Below, in pieces: positions 17,266-27,069 of a stretch of DNA of 64,000 bases (within the stretch, counting starts at the first letter, position 1; each line of letters starts with the position of its first letter). Origin of the DNA: Prevotella sp902465605. GTDB taxonomy: Bacteria; Bacteroidota; Bacteroidia; Bacteroidales; Bacteroidaceae. The stretch covers positions 1 through 64,000 of the forward strand of contig CABQNT010000011.1 in NCBI GenBank assembly GCA_902465605.1, read 5' to 3'. A program made the translations under genes and the position numbers. Under the pieces are notes generated by a model, which was not told the DNA's origin, ran no database searches, and saw only the letters and a program-made list of their open reading frames with translations.

Positions 17266-19971
17266 ATGAATCTATTATTTAACATTGAATACAAAACGGT
17301 TTTTGGGGAAGACCTCATCTTGAATGTAGTGAATGAAGGCCAGCCTGCAGACGGGCTTTATACCCCTTATAGAATGTACACCACCGACGGACTGCACTGG
17401 AAGTGCGACCTCAAGCTGTCAGCCACTGAAGAGCAAAATTCCCTTTGCTACTACTACTCGGTAGAATGTGACGGAAAGGTAACGCGCAAGGAATGGACCA
17501 CTCTTACCCACCAGCTTGACCTCACGGCAGCCAAAGCGAAGCAATACCATGTGTACGACCACTGGATGCAGATACCAGAAGACTCGTATCTGTACTCTTC
17601 GGCTTTCACCGACTGCCTTCACCGCAGCACATTGCAAGCCATGCAGCCTACGACTTACGACAAGACGGTGCGCATCATCGTACGTTCGCCACAACTCAAA
17701 CCCGACCAATATTTAGTGCTGTCGGGCGACACCGAGGCCTTGGGCGAGTGGAACATCAGCAAAGCACTGCCCATGACCCAGCACCAGCACAACGAATGGG
17801 TGGTGGACTTGGACGCTGAAACACTGAGCGAGCAGCACATAGAACTGAAGTTTGCTGCCCTGTCGTACAGCCTTCCCACGAACGACCCCATGTGGGAACC
17901 GTGCTTCAACCGCACCATTGACGTACCCAAGCTCAACCGTGGCGACGTGGTAGTGTACCACTTGGATCAGGCTTTCATGCCCATGCCCAACACAAAGGTG
18001 GCAGGAACGTTAGTACCTGTATTCTCACTACGCAGCAAAGGCAGCTTTGGCGTGGGCGACTTCGGCGACCTCAAGGCAATGATCGACTTTGTGGAAGCCA
18101 CCGGACAGCACGTCCTTCAGTTGCTGCCCATCAACGACACCACAGCCACCTATACTTACACAGACTCTTACCCTTACAGCTGCATCAGCGTGTTCGCGTT
18201 GCATCCACTCTATTGCGACTTGCGACAACTGCCCAAACTCAACGACAAGGCACAGCAAGCGCAATTTGACGCCTTGCAAGAAGAGCTGAACTGCCTGCCA
18301 CAGATAGACTATGTGCGCGTGATGAGAAGCAAGATGGATTTCTTACAGCTACTCTTCAAGCAAGAGGGCAAACGCACCATGGGCACCAAGGCGTACAAGG
18401 CGTTCTTCGAAAAGAGCGCCCGCTGGCTGGTGCCTTACGCACAGTTCTGCTACCTGCGCGACCAATATGGCACGGCAGACGCTACACAATGGTGCGACCA
18501 CCACACATGGAACGAGGAAGACCGCAAGGCGTTAAGCACCCCAAGCAACAAGGCATATCAACAAGTAGCTTTCTACTACTTCGTGCAGTTTGTGCTATAC
18601 ACCCAAATGAAAGAGGCGCACGCTTATGCGCAAAGCAAGCGCATCGTACTCAAAGGCGATGTGCCGATTGGGGTGAGTCGTCACGGTTGTGACGTTTGGG
18701 TAGAACCCAAATACTTCAACATGGACGGACAGGCTGGTGCCCCACCCGATGATTTCTCTGTAAACGGACAGAATTGGGGGTTCCCCACCTACAACTGGGA
18801 CGAGATGTTGAAAGACGGATGCGCCTGGTGGGAACGCCGTTTCAAGAACATGGCAGAGTTCTTCGACGCTTATCGCATCGACCATGTGTTGGGATTCTTC
18901 CGCATTTGGGAAATACCTATTAGCTGTGTCAACGGCTTGTGCGGTCAGTTTTCGCCATCGTTGGCCCTATCGCGCGAGGAGATAGCATCCTACGGACTCA
19001 ACTTCCAAGAAGATTTGTTTACGAAGCCTTACGTCCGCAACTGGGTCATCGACAGAGTGTTTGGCGAACATCGTGAAGAAGTTATCACCAAATACCTCAA
19101 CCATATTCACGACGACGTGTTTGAGTTGAACGAGCATTTCAACACCGAGCGCAAGATTGAAGCTGCCTTCGAGGGGCAAGAAATGGACGAGAAGAACACA
19201 TGGATACGCGACGGATTGTATGCACTTGCCAACGATGTGTTGTTTGTTCGTGACAAGAAAAATCCCCACCTGTTCCACCCACGCATCACGGCACAATTCA
19301 ACTTCATCTACGAAAGTCTGTGGGATGTGGACAAACAGGCGTTCAACCGTTTGTACAACGAGTACTACTATCGCCGTAACAACCAGTTCTGGTATCACGA
19401 GGCGATGAAGAAATTGCCTAAATTGGTACAGGCTACTCGCATGTTGGTGTGTGCCGAAGACTTGGGAATGGTGCCCGATTGCGTGGCATGGGTGATGAAC
19501 GAGCTGCGCATCCTAAGTCTCGAGGTGCAGTCTATGCCTAAAGACCCAAAGGTTACCTTTGGCTATTTGCCTGGCAACCCCTACAGAAGTGTGGCTACCA
19601 TATCCTCACACGACATGCCAACGCTGCGCCAATGGTGGGACGAGGACTACCCACGCACACAGCATTATTACAACACCATGCTGGGAAAAGAAGGCCCTGC
19701 CCCTCACCCACTGCCGGGTTGGTTGGCTCGCGACATCATTTGGCAACACTTGGCATCGCCCTCCATGCTCTGTATCCTGTCCATACAAGACTGGTTGTCC
19801 ATGGACGAACGGCTCAGATTGGACGATGCCAACGCCGAACGCATCAACATTCCTGCCAATCCCAAGCACTATTGGCGTTATCGGATGCACCTAAACATAG
19901 AAGATATGCTGACCGACAACAGCTTGGTGAGCAATCTACACGAACTAAATTCACAATCGGGAAGGGTCTGA
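17266..19971 (+). CDS. malQ: 4-alpha-glucanotransferase (GH77) with two N-terminal CBM20 modules
   Basis: A 901-residue cytoplasmic enzyme that transfers maltodextrin segments between chains and releases glucose. Two CBM20-type starch-binding modules fill about residues 1-110 and 125-230 (VRIIVRSPQLKPDQYLVLSG, ALGEWNISKALPM), the arrangement found in plant DPE2 and Bacteroidetes MalQ. The GH77 domain has nucleophile Asp539 (YRIDHVLGFFRIWEIP), acid/base Glu731 (VCAEDLGMVP) and Asp783 (ISSHDMPTLRQWW). There is no signal peptide. It is the first gene of the operon with susB, pulA and susA. A hairpin 22 bp past its stop codon may reduce transcription or translation of the downstream genes. Confidence 0.96.
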   Translation: MNLLFNIEYKTVFGEDLILNVVNEGQPADGLYTPYRMYTTDGLHWKCDLKLSATEEQNSLCYYYSVECDGKVTRKEWTTLTHQLDLTAAKAKQYHVYDHWMQIPEDSYLYSSAFTDCLHRSTLQAMQPTTYDKTVRIIVRSPQLKPDQYLVLSGDTEALGEWNISKALPMTQHQHNEWVVDLDAETLSEQHIELKFAALSYSLPTNDPMWEPCFNRTIDVPKLNRGDVVVYHLDQAFMPMPNTKVAGTLVPVFSLRSKGSFGVGDFGDLKAMIDFVEATGQHVLQLLPINDTTATYTYTDSYPYSCISVFALHPLYCDLRQLPKLNDKAQQAQFDALQEELNCLPQIDYVRVMRSKMDFLQLLFKQEGKRTMGTKAYKAFFEKSARWLVPYAQFCYLRDQYGTADATQWCDHHTWNEEDRKALSTPSNKAYQQVAFYYFVQFVLYTQMKEAHAYAQSKRIVLKGDVPIGVSRHGCDVWVEPKYFNMDGQAGAPPDDFSVNGQNWGFPTYNWDEMLKDGCAWWERRFKNMAEFFDAYRIDHVLGFFRIWEIPISCVNGLCGQFSPSLALSREEIASYGLNFQEDLFTKPYVRNWVIDRVFGEHREEVITKYLNHIHDDVFELNEHFNTERKIEAAFEGQEMDEKNTWIRDGLYALANDVLFVRDKKNPHLFHPRITAQFNFIYESLWDVDKQAFNRLYNEYYYRRNNQFWYHEAMKKLPKLVQATRMLVCAEDLGMVPDCVAWVMNELRILSLEVQSMPKDPKVTFGYLPGNPYRSVATISSHDMPTLRQWWDEDYPRTQHYYNTMLGKEGPAPHPLPGWLARDIIWQHLASPSMLCILSIQDWLSMDERLRLDDANAERINIPANPKHYWRYRMHLNIEDMLTDNSLVSNLHELNSQSGRV

Positions 19972-19993
19972 CACCCTACCCCTCACACCTATA

Positions 19994-20019
19994 GCCACAA
20001 GGGTTTGCGCCCTTGTGGC
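19994..20019 (+). terminator. Hairpin between malQ and susB
   Basis: GCCACAAGGG (19994-20003) and CCCTTGTGGC (20010-20019) form a perfect 10-bp stem with a 6-nt loop, followed by ATACTTTTC. It ends 21 bp before the susB start codon. It could be a partial terminator or a processing and stability element inside the operon. Confidence 0.6.
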
Positions 20020-20040
20020 ATACTTTTCAACTACAACATC

Positions 20041-22173
20041 ATGAAGAAAATCAATCTTATCCTTTTGTTTTTTATGCTGCCAATGGCACTGTTGGCACAA
20101 GTAGTCAAATCGCCCAATGGCAATGTATGCGTCAACTTCAGCCTCCAAAGCAATGGCGTACCCACCTATTCCATGACTTATAAAGGCAAAGCCGTGGTGA
20201 AACCGTCGCGCTTGGGCTTGGAACTCATGAAGGACAAGCACGCCTCCAAGGGGCTTCGGGAAACCGACTTGATGAATGGGTTTACGGTTGAAGACACGCA
20301 GACATCCACCTTTGACGAGACATGGAAGCCCGTTTGGGGGGAGACCGCAACCATCAGAAACCATTATAACGAGCTGGCGGTATCGTTGCATCAAGCCTCT
20401 TCGCACCGCAATATCATTGTTCGGTTCCGTGTTTACAACGAGGGAATGGGATTGCGCTATGAATTTCCGCAGCAAGACAGCTTGACCTATTTCCTCATTG
20501 AGGAAGAACATACGCAGTTTGCCATGGCTGGTGACCATACGGCATGGTGGATTCCGGGCGACTATGACACGCAAGAGCAAAAGACACAGCAAAGCAAACT
20601 CTCCGAAATCAGAGGTCGTTTCCATGATGCGGTGAACTGGGGAAACTCGTCGGTGGCGGTATTCTCGCCAACAGGCGTGCAGACCTCGCTGCAAATGAAA
20701 AGCCAAGATGGGCTGTACATCAACATCCACGAGGCAGCTTGTGTGGACTATTCTACCATGCACCTCAACTTAGACGATAAGACCATGACGTTTGAAAGCT
20801 GGCTCACTCCAGACGCATACGGTGCCAAAGGGTGCATGCAAACCCCTTGTAAGAGTCCGTGGCGAACGGTAATGGTGAGCGATGACGCACGCGATATGCT
20901 GTCGAGCAACCTCATACTGAACCTCAACGAGCCGTGTAAGATAGAAGATACGAGTTGGATTCATCCCACAAAATACTGCGGTGTGTGGTGGGAAATGATT
21001 GTTGGCAAAAGCGCATGGAACTACACCGACGAGTTCCCGTCTATCAAACTCGACCAGATAGACTGGAGCAAAGCGAAGCCAAACGGACGCCATGCGGCTA
21101 ACACAGACAAGGTGAAGCGATACATCGACTTCGCTGCCAAGAACGGATTGGACCAAGTTTTGGTGGAGGGATGGAACGTAGGTTGGGAAGATTGGGCGAA
21201 CCATTGGAAGCAAGACGTGTTCGACTTCGTTACCCCTTACCCCGACTTCGACCTGAAGGGACTCAACGAGTATGCTCATTCCAAGGGTGTAAAACTCTTG
21301 ATGCACCACGAGACATCATCCAGCGCCGTGAATTATGAACGACATTTGAAAAACGCTTTCAATCTTATGAACCAATATGGATATGATGCCGTGAAGACAG
21401 GATATGTAGGCGACATCATTCCTCGTGGAGACCACCACTTCTCTCAATCCATGAACGACCATTATATGTATGTGGTGAAGCAAGCAGCCAAGCACCATAT
21501 CATGGTGAATGCGCACGAAGCGACACGTCCAACAGGCTTGTGCCGAACCTATCCCAACTTGGTTGGCAACGAAAGTGCGAGGGGTGGAGAGTACGAAGCC
21601 TTTGGAGGAAATAATCCAGACCATACCACTATCCTGCCCTTTACTCGCTTACAGGGCGGACCGATGGACTACACGCCGGGTATTTTTGTAACGAAACTGT
21701 CAGAATGGAGCGACAATACCAGCTTTGTACACTCCACCTTGGCAGGACAGTTGGCACTATATGTCACCATGTACAGCCCACTACAAATGGCTGCCGACTT
21801 GCCCGAACACTACGAGAAGTACGATGATGCGTTCCAATTCATACGAGATGTGGCAGTTGACTGGGACGACAGCAAGTATTTAGAGGCTGAACCCGGCGAC
21901 TATATCACCGTGGCTCGCAAAGCAAAAGGCACGGACAACTGGTTTATCGGAGGCAAATGCGACGAGAACGGACACAAGAGTGTCATCAAACTCGACTTCC
22001 TCGACAAGGGTAAAAAGTACAGATGCACGATTTATGCCGATGCTAAAAATGCCCATTACGACCACAATCCACAAGCTTATGTCATCACGCACAAAACCGT
22101 GAAGCGTGGAGACGTGTTGAAAATCAATCAAGCCAGCGGTGGCGGATTTGCCGTTTCGCTCATGGCGCAATAA
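20041..22173 (+). CDS. susB: Alpha-glucosidase, GH97 (SusB)
   Basis: A 710-residue periplasmic exo-enzyme that releases glucose from maltodextrins with inversion. I use the ATG at 20041 because it begins a clean signal peptide (KKINLILLFFMLPMALLAQ); an upstream in-frame extension to 20005 would run through the hairpin. The GH97 N-terminal domain (VVKSPNGNVCVNFSLQ) precedes the barrel. Glu424 (HHET), Glu493 (NAHEATRPTG) and Glu517 (GGEYEAF) are spaced 69 and 24 residues apart, exactly like the bases Glu439/Glu508 and acid Glu532 of Bacteroides SusB. It is followed 18 bp later by the pullulanase gene. Confidence 0.95.
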   Translation: MKKINLILLFFMLPMALLAQVVKSPNGNVCVNFSLQSNGVPTYSMTYKGKAVVKPSRLGLELMKDKHASKGLRETDLMNGFTVEDTQTSTFDETWKPVWGETATIRNHYNELAVSLHQASSHRNIIVRFRVYNEGMGLRYEFPQQDSLTYFLIEEEHTQFAMAGDHTAWWIPGDYDTQEQKTQQSKLSEIRGRFHDAVNWGNSSVAVFSPTGVQTSLQMKSQDGLYINIHEAACVDYSTMHLNLDDKTMTFESWLTPDAYGAKGCMQTPCKSPWRTVMVSDDARDMLSSNLILNLNEPCKIEDTSWIHPTKYCGVWWEMIVGKSAWNYTDEFPSIKLDQIDWSKAKPNGRHAANTDKVKRYIDFAAKNGLDQVLVEGWNVGWEDWANHWKQDVFDFVTPYPDFDLKGLNEYAHSKGVKLLMHHETSSSAVNYERHLKNAFNLMNQYGYDAVKTGYVGDIIPRGDHHFSQSMNDHYMYVVKQAAKHHIMVNAHEATRPTGLCRTYPNLVGNESARGGEYEAFGGNNPDHTTILPFTRLQGGPMDYTPGIFVTKLSEWSDNTSFVHSTLAGQLALYVTMYSPLQMAADLPEHYEKYDDAFQFIRDVAVDWDDSKYLEAEPGDYITVARKAKGTDNWFIGGKCDENGHKSVIKLDFLDKGKKYRCTIYADAKNAHYDHNPQAYVITHKTVKRGDVLKINQASGGGFAVSLMAQ

Positions 22174-22191
22174 TCAATAACACCCTTACTT

Positions 22192-24138
22192 ATGAGACAT
22201 TATCAGCATTATATTTTCCTGTTGTTGGCTTTTCTGATGCCAACAAGTAAATTATCTTTATCTGCCAAAGTGTTCAACGAAATGATTTATTCGCCTCAAA
22301 AGACTGCATTCAAGCTCAATGCGCCAAGCACTGCCAAGCATGTCGTGCTGCGTTTGTACAAAGAAGGCGAAGGTGGAAAGCCCACAAAGACTATCAAAAT
22401 GAAGTCAATGGGCAACGACGTGTGGGCAAAAGAGCTCAAGGGCGACCTGAAAGGTATGTACTACACCTTTGAAGTGTTGGGTTACCAACAGCACAAAGGA
22501 GGTGAGACTCCGGGCGTGTTTGCCAAGGCGGTGGGCATCAATGGCAACAGAGGAGCCATCATTGACCTGCAGACAACCAACCCCGAGGGGTGGGAAAACG
22601 ATAAGAGACCTGCACTCGCATCGCCCTCCGATTTGGTGTTATACGAGATGCACGTACGCGATTACACCGATTCGCCTACTTCTCCTGCCGTTCATAAGGG
22701 CAAGTTTGTGGGATTGGCTGAACCAAAAGCCATTGCCCACCTCAAAGAGTTAGGGGTGAATGCGGTACACTTATTGCCTTCGTTCGACTTTGCTTCGGTG
22801 GATGAACACCAAACCTCCAATGCCAACTACAACTGGGGATACGACCCAAAAAACTACAATGTGCCAGAGGGAGCATACAGTACCAACGCCAAAGACCCCA
22901 AAGTGCGCATCAAGGAGTTCAAACAAATGGTGCAAGCCCTGCACAAGGCGGGCATTCGCGTCATCCTCGACGTAGTGTACAACCACACGTTCGACATCGA
23001 AAACAGTAATTTTCAGCGTACTTACCCCGATTACTATTATCGCAAAGACGCCGAAGGCAAGTATTCAAATGGGTCGGGATGTGGCAACGAGACAGCCTCA
23101 GATAAACCTTTGATGCGGCAATTCATGTTAGAATCGGTAAAATATTGGATCAACGAATATCACATCGACGGCTTTCGTTTCGACCTCATGGGCATTCACG
23201 ACATAGCCACCATGAACGCCATCCGACAGGAAGTGGACAAGATAGATCCCTCTATTTATATCTATGGTGAGGGATGGAGCGCAGGTAGTTGTGCTTATCC
23301 TGCGGACAAACTCGCCATGAAAGCCAACATCCAACAACTGCCAGGCATTGCAGCCTTTAGTGATGAATTGCGCGATGCCTTGCGTGGTCCTTTCAGTGAC
23401 GACAGGAAAGGAGCGTTCCTTGCTGGCATTGCTGGTGAAGAAGAGAGCATTAAGTTTGGCATCGCCGGTGCCATAGCACATCCACAAGTAGACATGAGCA
23501 AAGTGAACTACAGCAAAGTGGCATGGGCAACCGAACCCACACAAATGGTTAGTTATGTAAGTTGTCACGACGACATGTGCTTGGTGGACCGGCTGAAAGC
23601 GTCGATACCCAACATTTCTACCGAAGAAATCATCCGATTGGACTTACTCGCACAAACGGCAGTGTTCACTTCACAAGGTGTTCCGTTCATGTTGAGTGGC
23701 GAAGAGATGCTTCGTGACAAACAAGGGGTACACAACTCGTTTAACTCTCCCATTGAAGTCAACCGATTGGATTGGAACAATTTGCAGCGTTTTCCACAGG
23801 TGTTCAGTTATTACAAGGGGCTCATTGCATTGCGAAAGCAATACCAGGCATTCCGTTTGGGCAATGCCGAGGCTGTGCGTCAGCATCTCACTTTCCTCCC
23901 AACAGAGCCATGCTTGGTGGGTTATCGCTTGTTTGATGCCCCCACCAACAGTGATATCTACGTGCTGCTCAATGCCAACAAGACCGAAAAACAGGTATCC
24001 TTGCCTGCTGGAGTGTACAACGTACTGTGCTACGATGGGGTCATTGATGTCAATGGAACAGAGAAATTGATGCTCGATGAACATGCCGACAAGGCCATTG
24101 TCCCTGCACAATCAGCCATGATTCTAAGAAAACAATAG
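22192..24138 (+). CDS. pulA: Type I pullulanase (GH13)
   Basis: A 648-residue debranching enzyme that cleaves alpha-1,6 bonds. The N-terminus has a hydrophobic signal peptide (about 1-25), an early-set CBM48-like domain (about 30-125, with FKLNAPSTAKHVVLRLY), and the type I pullulanase motif YNWGYDP (213-219). The catalytic set is Asp331 (GFRFD), Glu360 (IYGEGWS) and Asp460 (VSCHDD). The signal peptide suggests the periplasm, alongside SusA and SusB. The gene sits 18 bp after susB and 15 bp before susA. Confidence 0.93.
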   Translation: MRHYQHYIFLLLAFLMPTSKLSLSAKVFNEMIYSPQKTAFKLNAPSTAKHVVLRLYKEGEGGKPTKTIKMKSMGNDVWAKELKGDLKGMYYTFEVLGYQQHKGGETPGVFAKAVGINGNRGAIIDLQTTNPEGWENDKRPALASPSDLVLYEMHVRDYTDSPTSPAVHKGKFVGLAEPKAIAHLKELGVNAVHLLPSFDFASVDEHQTSNANYNWGYDPKNYNVPEGAYSTNAKDPKVRIKEFKQMVQALHKAGIRVILDVVYNHTFDIENSNFQRTYPDYYYRKDAEGKYSNGSGCGNETASDKPLMRQFMLESVKYWINEYHIDGFRFDLMGIHDIATMNAIRQEVDKIDPSIYIYGEGWSAGSCAYPADKLAMKANIQQLPGIAAFSDELRDALRGPFSDDRKGAFLAGIAGEEESIKFGIAGAIAHPQVDMSKVNYSKVAWATEPTQMVSYVSCHDDMCLVDRLKASIPNISTEEIIRLDLLAQTAVFTSQGVPFMLSGEEMLRDKQGVHNSFNSPIEVNRLDWNNLQRFPQVFSYYKGLIALRKQYQAFRLGNAEAVRQHLTFLPTEPCLVGYRLFDAPTNSDIYVLLNANKTEKQVSLPAGVYNVLCYDGVIDVNGTEKLMLDEHADKAIVPAQSAMILRKQ

Positions 24139-24153
24139 TAGAAAGAAAATAAG

Positions 24154-26073
24154 ATGAAGAAGTTATTATTTGTCATTTGCCTTTTAACACAGACTTTTGC
24201 GACGTATGCCCAAATACAAATAAACCGCATTGACCCAACCAATTGGTTTGTTGGGATGAAGGATGCGAGTTTGCAACTCATGGTGTACGGCAACGACTTG
24301 CACGGCACTCAAGTAACCACCCGTGACGCTGGCGTGCAAATAGACAGCGTGGTACAGATGCCCAACGCACATTATTTATTGGCTTACCTCAACCTGAAGG
24401 ACGCCAAGCCAGGCACCATCACGCTGTCGTTCACCAAGGGAAAGAAAACAAAAAAGGTGAAATACGAGCTGAAGCAGCGGGAGATGAGTGGCGACAAGCG
24501 CATGGGATTCACCAATGCCGACGTGTTGTACATGCTCATGCCCGACCGGTTTGCCAACGGCGACACCAAGAACGACCAGATAAAAGTCATGAACAACTAT
24601 GTTTGTGACCGCACGCAACCCAGTCTGAGACATGGGGGCGACTTGGAAGGCATTCGCAAGCACCTCGATTACTTCACCAATTTGGGGGTGACGGCCCTAT
24701 GGTTCACGCCCGTACTGGAGAACAATTCGCCCGACACCAACGGCTTTAGTACCTATCATGGCTATGCCACGACAGATTATTATAAGGTAGACCCACGCTT
24801 TGGAACTAACGAGGAATATCGCCAGCTCATTGACGAAGCCCACCAAAAAGGACTCAAAGTGGTGATGGACATGATTTTCAACCACTGCGGATTTGAACAT
24901 CCATGGCTCAAAGAATTGCCCTCAGACGATTGGTTGAATGTGCCTGAATGGCTCGAGGAGGATAAGAAGACTGGCAAAAACGAGAAAACAGAGATGCCAA
25001 ATGGTACAAAAACCGACTCCAAGTATTTGCAGACCAGTTATAAACTCACACCGGTGCTCGACCCATACGCTTCGAAAATAGACCTAAAGGAAACCGTTGA
25101 CGGATGGTTTGTACCCTCCATGCCCGACTTGAATCAGCGCAATCCGCACGTCATCAAGTACCTCATCCAAAACAGTATATGGTGGATTGAGACCGTAGGC
25201 ATCGATGGCATCCGCATGGACACCTATCCTTATGCCGACCGCAAAGCCATGGCACTGTGGATGAAGACGCTCAATGATGAGTATCCCAACTTCAATGTGG
25301 TGGGCGAGACATGGAACACAGAACCCGCTTATACGGCTGCTTGGCAAAAAGACAGCAAGCTGTCGGACATCAACAGCAACCTGAAAAGCGTCATGGACTT
25401 TAGTTTCTTTGAGAAAATCAACAAAGCAAAGAACGAAGAAACCGATGGCTGGTGGGACGGACTGAACAGGGTTTACAACTCACTGGCGTACGATTACCTA
25501 TACGAAAAGCCCGAGAATGTGATGGCTTTCATCGAGAATCACGACACCGACCGATTCTTAGGCAATGGACAAGATGTTGCCACACTGAAACAGGCCTTAG
25601 CTCTTTTGCTCACGATGAACCGCACTCCGCAGCTGTATTACGGCACCGAGGTGCTGATGAATGGCACCAAAGAGGTGACCGATGGTAATGTACGGCAGGA
25701 TTTCCCTGGTGGTTTCCCGGGTGATGCACACACGGCATTTACGGCAGAAGGCAGGTCAAAGGCACAAAATGAAATGTTCAACTGGCTCAGCAAGCTGCTG
25801 CATTGGCGACAGGGCAATGAAGTAATTACCCAAGGCAAACAGATTCAGTTCATCCCTTACCAAGGAGTGTACGTCTTGGCACGCCAATATCGAGGTAAAA
25901 CTGTGCTGACTGTACTCAACGGAACATCGAAAGAAGCCCAGTTGGACGTGAAGCGTTATGCCGAAGTCATCGGCAAATCAACTGCTGCTCATGACGTGAT
26001 TAGCGGAGAAAACGTGGATATAAGCAGAGATATAACTTTGGCTCCACGCCAAACTCTTGTCATTGAATTATAG
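24154..26073 (+). CDS. susA: Neopullulanase/cyclomaltodextrinase SusA (GH13)
   Basis: A 639-residue periplasmic enzyme that hydrolyses maltodextrins, cyclodextrins and pullulan. A signal peptide ends near ATYAQ (residue 20). An N-terminal beta domain (IDPTNWFVGMKDASLQLMVYG) is typical of cyclomaltodextrinases, and the barrel follows from LMPDRFANGD. Catalytic residues are Asp356 (GIRMDTYPY), Glu385 (VVGETWN) and Asp464 (ENHDTDRF). It is the last gene of the malQ operon. The inverted GGAGTTA/TAACTCC array that begins about 10 bp past the stop codon could act as its 3' end. Confidence 0.95.
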   Translation: MKKLLFVICLLTQTFATYAQIQINRIDPTNWFVGMKDASLQLMVYGNDLHGTQVTTRDAGVQIDSVVQMPNAHYLLAYLNLKDAKPGTITLSFTKGKKTKKVKYELKQREMSGDKRMGFTNADVLYMLMPDRFANGDTKNDQIKVMNNYVCDRTQPSLRHGGDLEGIRKHLDYFTNLGVTALWFTPVLENNSPDTNGFSTYHGYATTDYYKVDPRFGTNEEYRQLIDEAHQKGLKVVMDMIFNHCGFEHPWLKELPSDDWLNVPEWLEEDKKTGKNEKTEMPNGTKTDSKYLQTSYKLTPVLDPYASKIDLKETVDGWFVPSMPDLNQRNPHVIKYLIQNSIWWIETVGIDGIRMDTYPYADRKAMALWMKTLNDEYPNFNVVGETWNTEPAYTAAWQKDSKLSDINSNLKSVMDFSFFEKINKAKNEETDGWWDGLNRVYNSLAYDYLYEKPENVMAFIENHDTDRFLGNGQDVATLKQALALLLTMNRTPQLYYGTEVLMNGTKEVTDGNVRQDFPGGFPGDAHTAFTAEGRSKAQNEMFNWLSKLLHWRQGNEVITQGKQIQFIPYQGVYVLARQYRGKTVLTVLNGTSKEAQLDVKRYAEVIGKSTAAHDVISGENVDISRDITLAPRQTLVIEL

Positions 26074-26083
26074 GTAGGAAGAT

Positions 26084-26280
26084 AGTTAACGGGAGTTAGC
26101 GGGGAGTTAAAAAGGAGTTAGCGGACATTAGTTCGGCAGAACAATAGAAACGAATGCTTTTGTAGTCAATTACAAAAAGCTATTGTTAGCTAACTCCCTT
26201 TTAACTCCCCGTTAACTCCTTTTTAACTCCCTGCTAACTCCTTTTTAACTGCATGTTTGCTCCCGACAACTCCCATCAAC
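26084..26280. repeat. Inverted GGAGTTA / TAACTCC word array (11-bp phase)
   Basis: The left arm has AGTTA words starting at 26084, 26094, 26105 and 26116. The right arm has TAACT words at 26191, 26202, 26213, 26224, 26235 and 26246, each exactly 11 bp apart, with more degenerate copies to about 26280. The segments 26099-26122 and 26189-26212 are inverted copies at 22 of 24 positions. The core also pairs with itself (AACAATAG with CTATTGTT, and CTTTTGTA with TACAAAAAG). It shares GGAGTTA(G/T)CGGACATTAG with the arrays at 57184-57584. Confidence 0.9.
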
Positions 26281-26894
26281 CTCCCATCGTCCCCGCCCTA
26301 TGCTCTCGCGGCAAGATGTCAAGAAGAATCTGCCTGGACGTAAGCCGAGATATTTTTCTTTACAAAAATACCTTTCAAAATTTCATTATTTGTCAACAGC
26401 AGTGCGTTTGGGTTCAAATATGCCAAGGATAAGGCATGTTTGTATTTCATTGTCACACAGACCGTTATGCCATTTTAGCCATAAATAGTAATTCTCTCAT
26501 CAGTCTTTTTTTCTCAAAAGCATTGCCTTTACACGCTAATAGACATGCCTTTGCCATGCAATAGCATACGTATAGGGGTGATAAATGACGTCTTTTGGAG
26601 GCTAATTTCGTCGTTTCGAGGGTTAAAAACACTTTTTTCAGTCTAAACAGCTCCTTGTTTTCATCCGCCAAGCCTATTGTTTTTCTCCAGAATGAGAATG
26701 GCGAAGGGCTGTTTTTGGGCCTTTTTTTGGTAAAAAAAAATGAAGTTTTCAGTCTGTACCCCCTTCGTTTCACTTTATTTTTGGGTATTCTACCAGTTTC
26801 TCCAATAAGTAGATTTTAACCCAAGCGGATAGTATTAATAAACCGTAATATAATTAATAAATTATAAAATAACGGCTATTAAGAGAGCCTAATG
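26281..26894. other. Gene-free AT-rich stretch upstream of the ribosomal operon
   Basis: I see no supported gene. A Lys/Arg/Phe-rich minus-strand reading frame at 26465-26773 looks like a by-product of low-complexity sequence. Words shared with other gaps occur here (CAAAAGCATTGCC near 26515, GCCATGCAATAGCAT near 26553). Confidence 0.5.
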
Positions 26895-26925
26895 TTGGCT
26901 ATGTTTATAGATATGTGTATTTTTG
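26895..26925 (+). promoter_or_regulatory. Promoter of the rplM operon
   Basis: TTG (26895-26897), a 20-bp spacer and TATTTTTG (26918-26925) match the Bacteroidetes -33/-7 promoter. Transcription should start near 26932, giving a leader of about 140 nt. Confidence 0.75.
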
Positions 26926-26931
26926 CAGACC

Positions 26932-27069
26932 GATTATTTCGGGGATGAACTTAGAGTCCCCTGTGCGGATGTGTTAATAGTGGTGCTTTTGGCCGAGCAT
27001 CACGGTTAGTGAATCGTTCGTACATGAGTGAAATAAAAACGTTTTTTAGTAGTAAAATTTAAATTTTTA
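26932..27069 (+). promoter_or_regulatory. Structured leader of rplM, candidate ribosomal-protein autoregulation site
   Basis: The leader contains GGGGA...TCCCC (26941-26961) and a stem GTGGTGCT/AGCATCAC (26980-26987 with 26996-27003, one G-U pair) with loop TTTGGCCG. Ribosomal operons are often controlled by their own product binding such leaders. I cannot say whether this matches a known leader family. Confidence 0.5.

Noticed and set aside
26465..26773. 102-residue minus-strand reading frame
   Set aside because: Composition is Lys/Arg/Phe-rich with no domain, it lies in low-complexity sequence shared with other gaps, and it lacks a promoter or neighbour on that strand.
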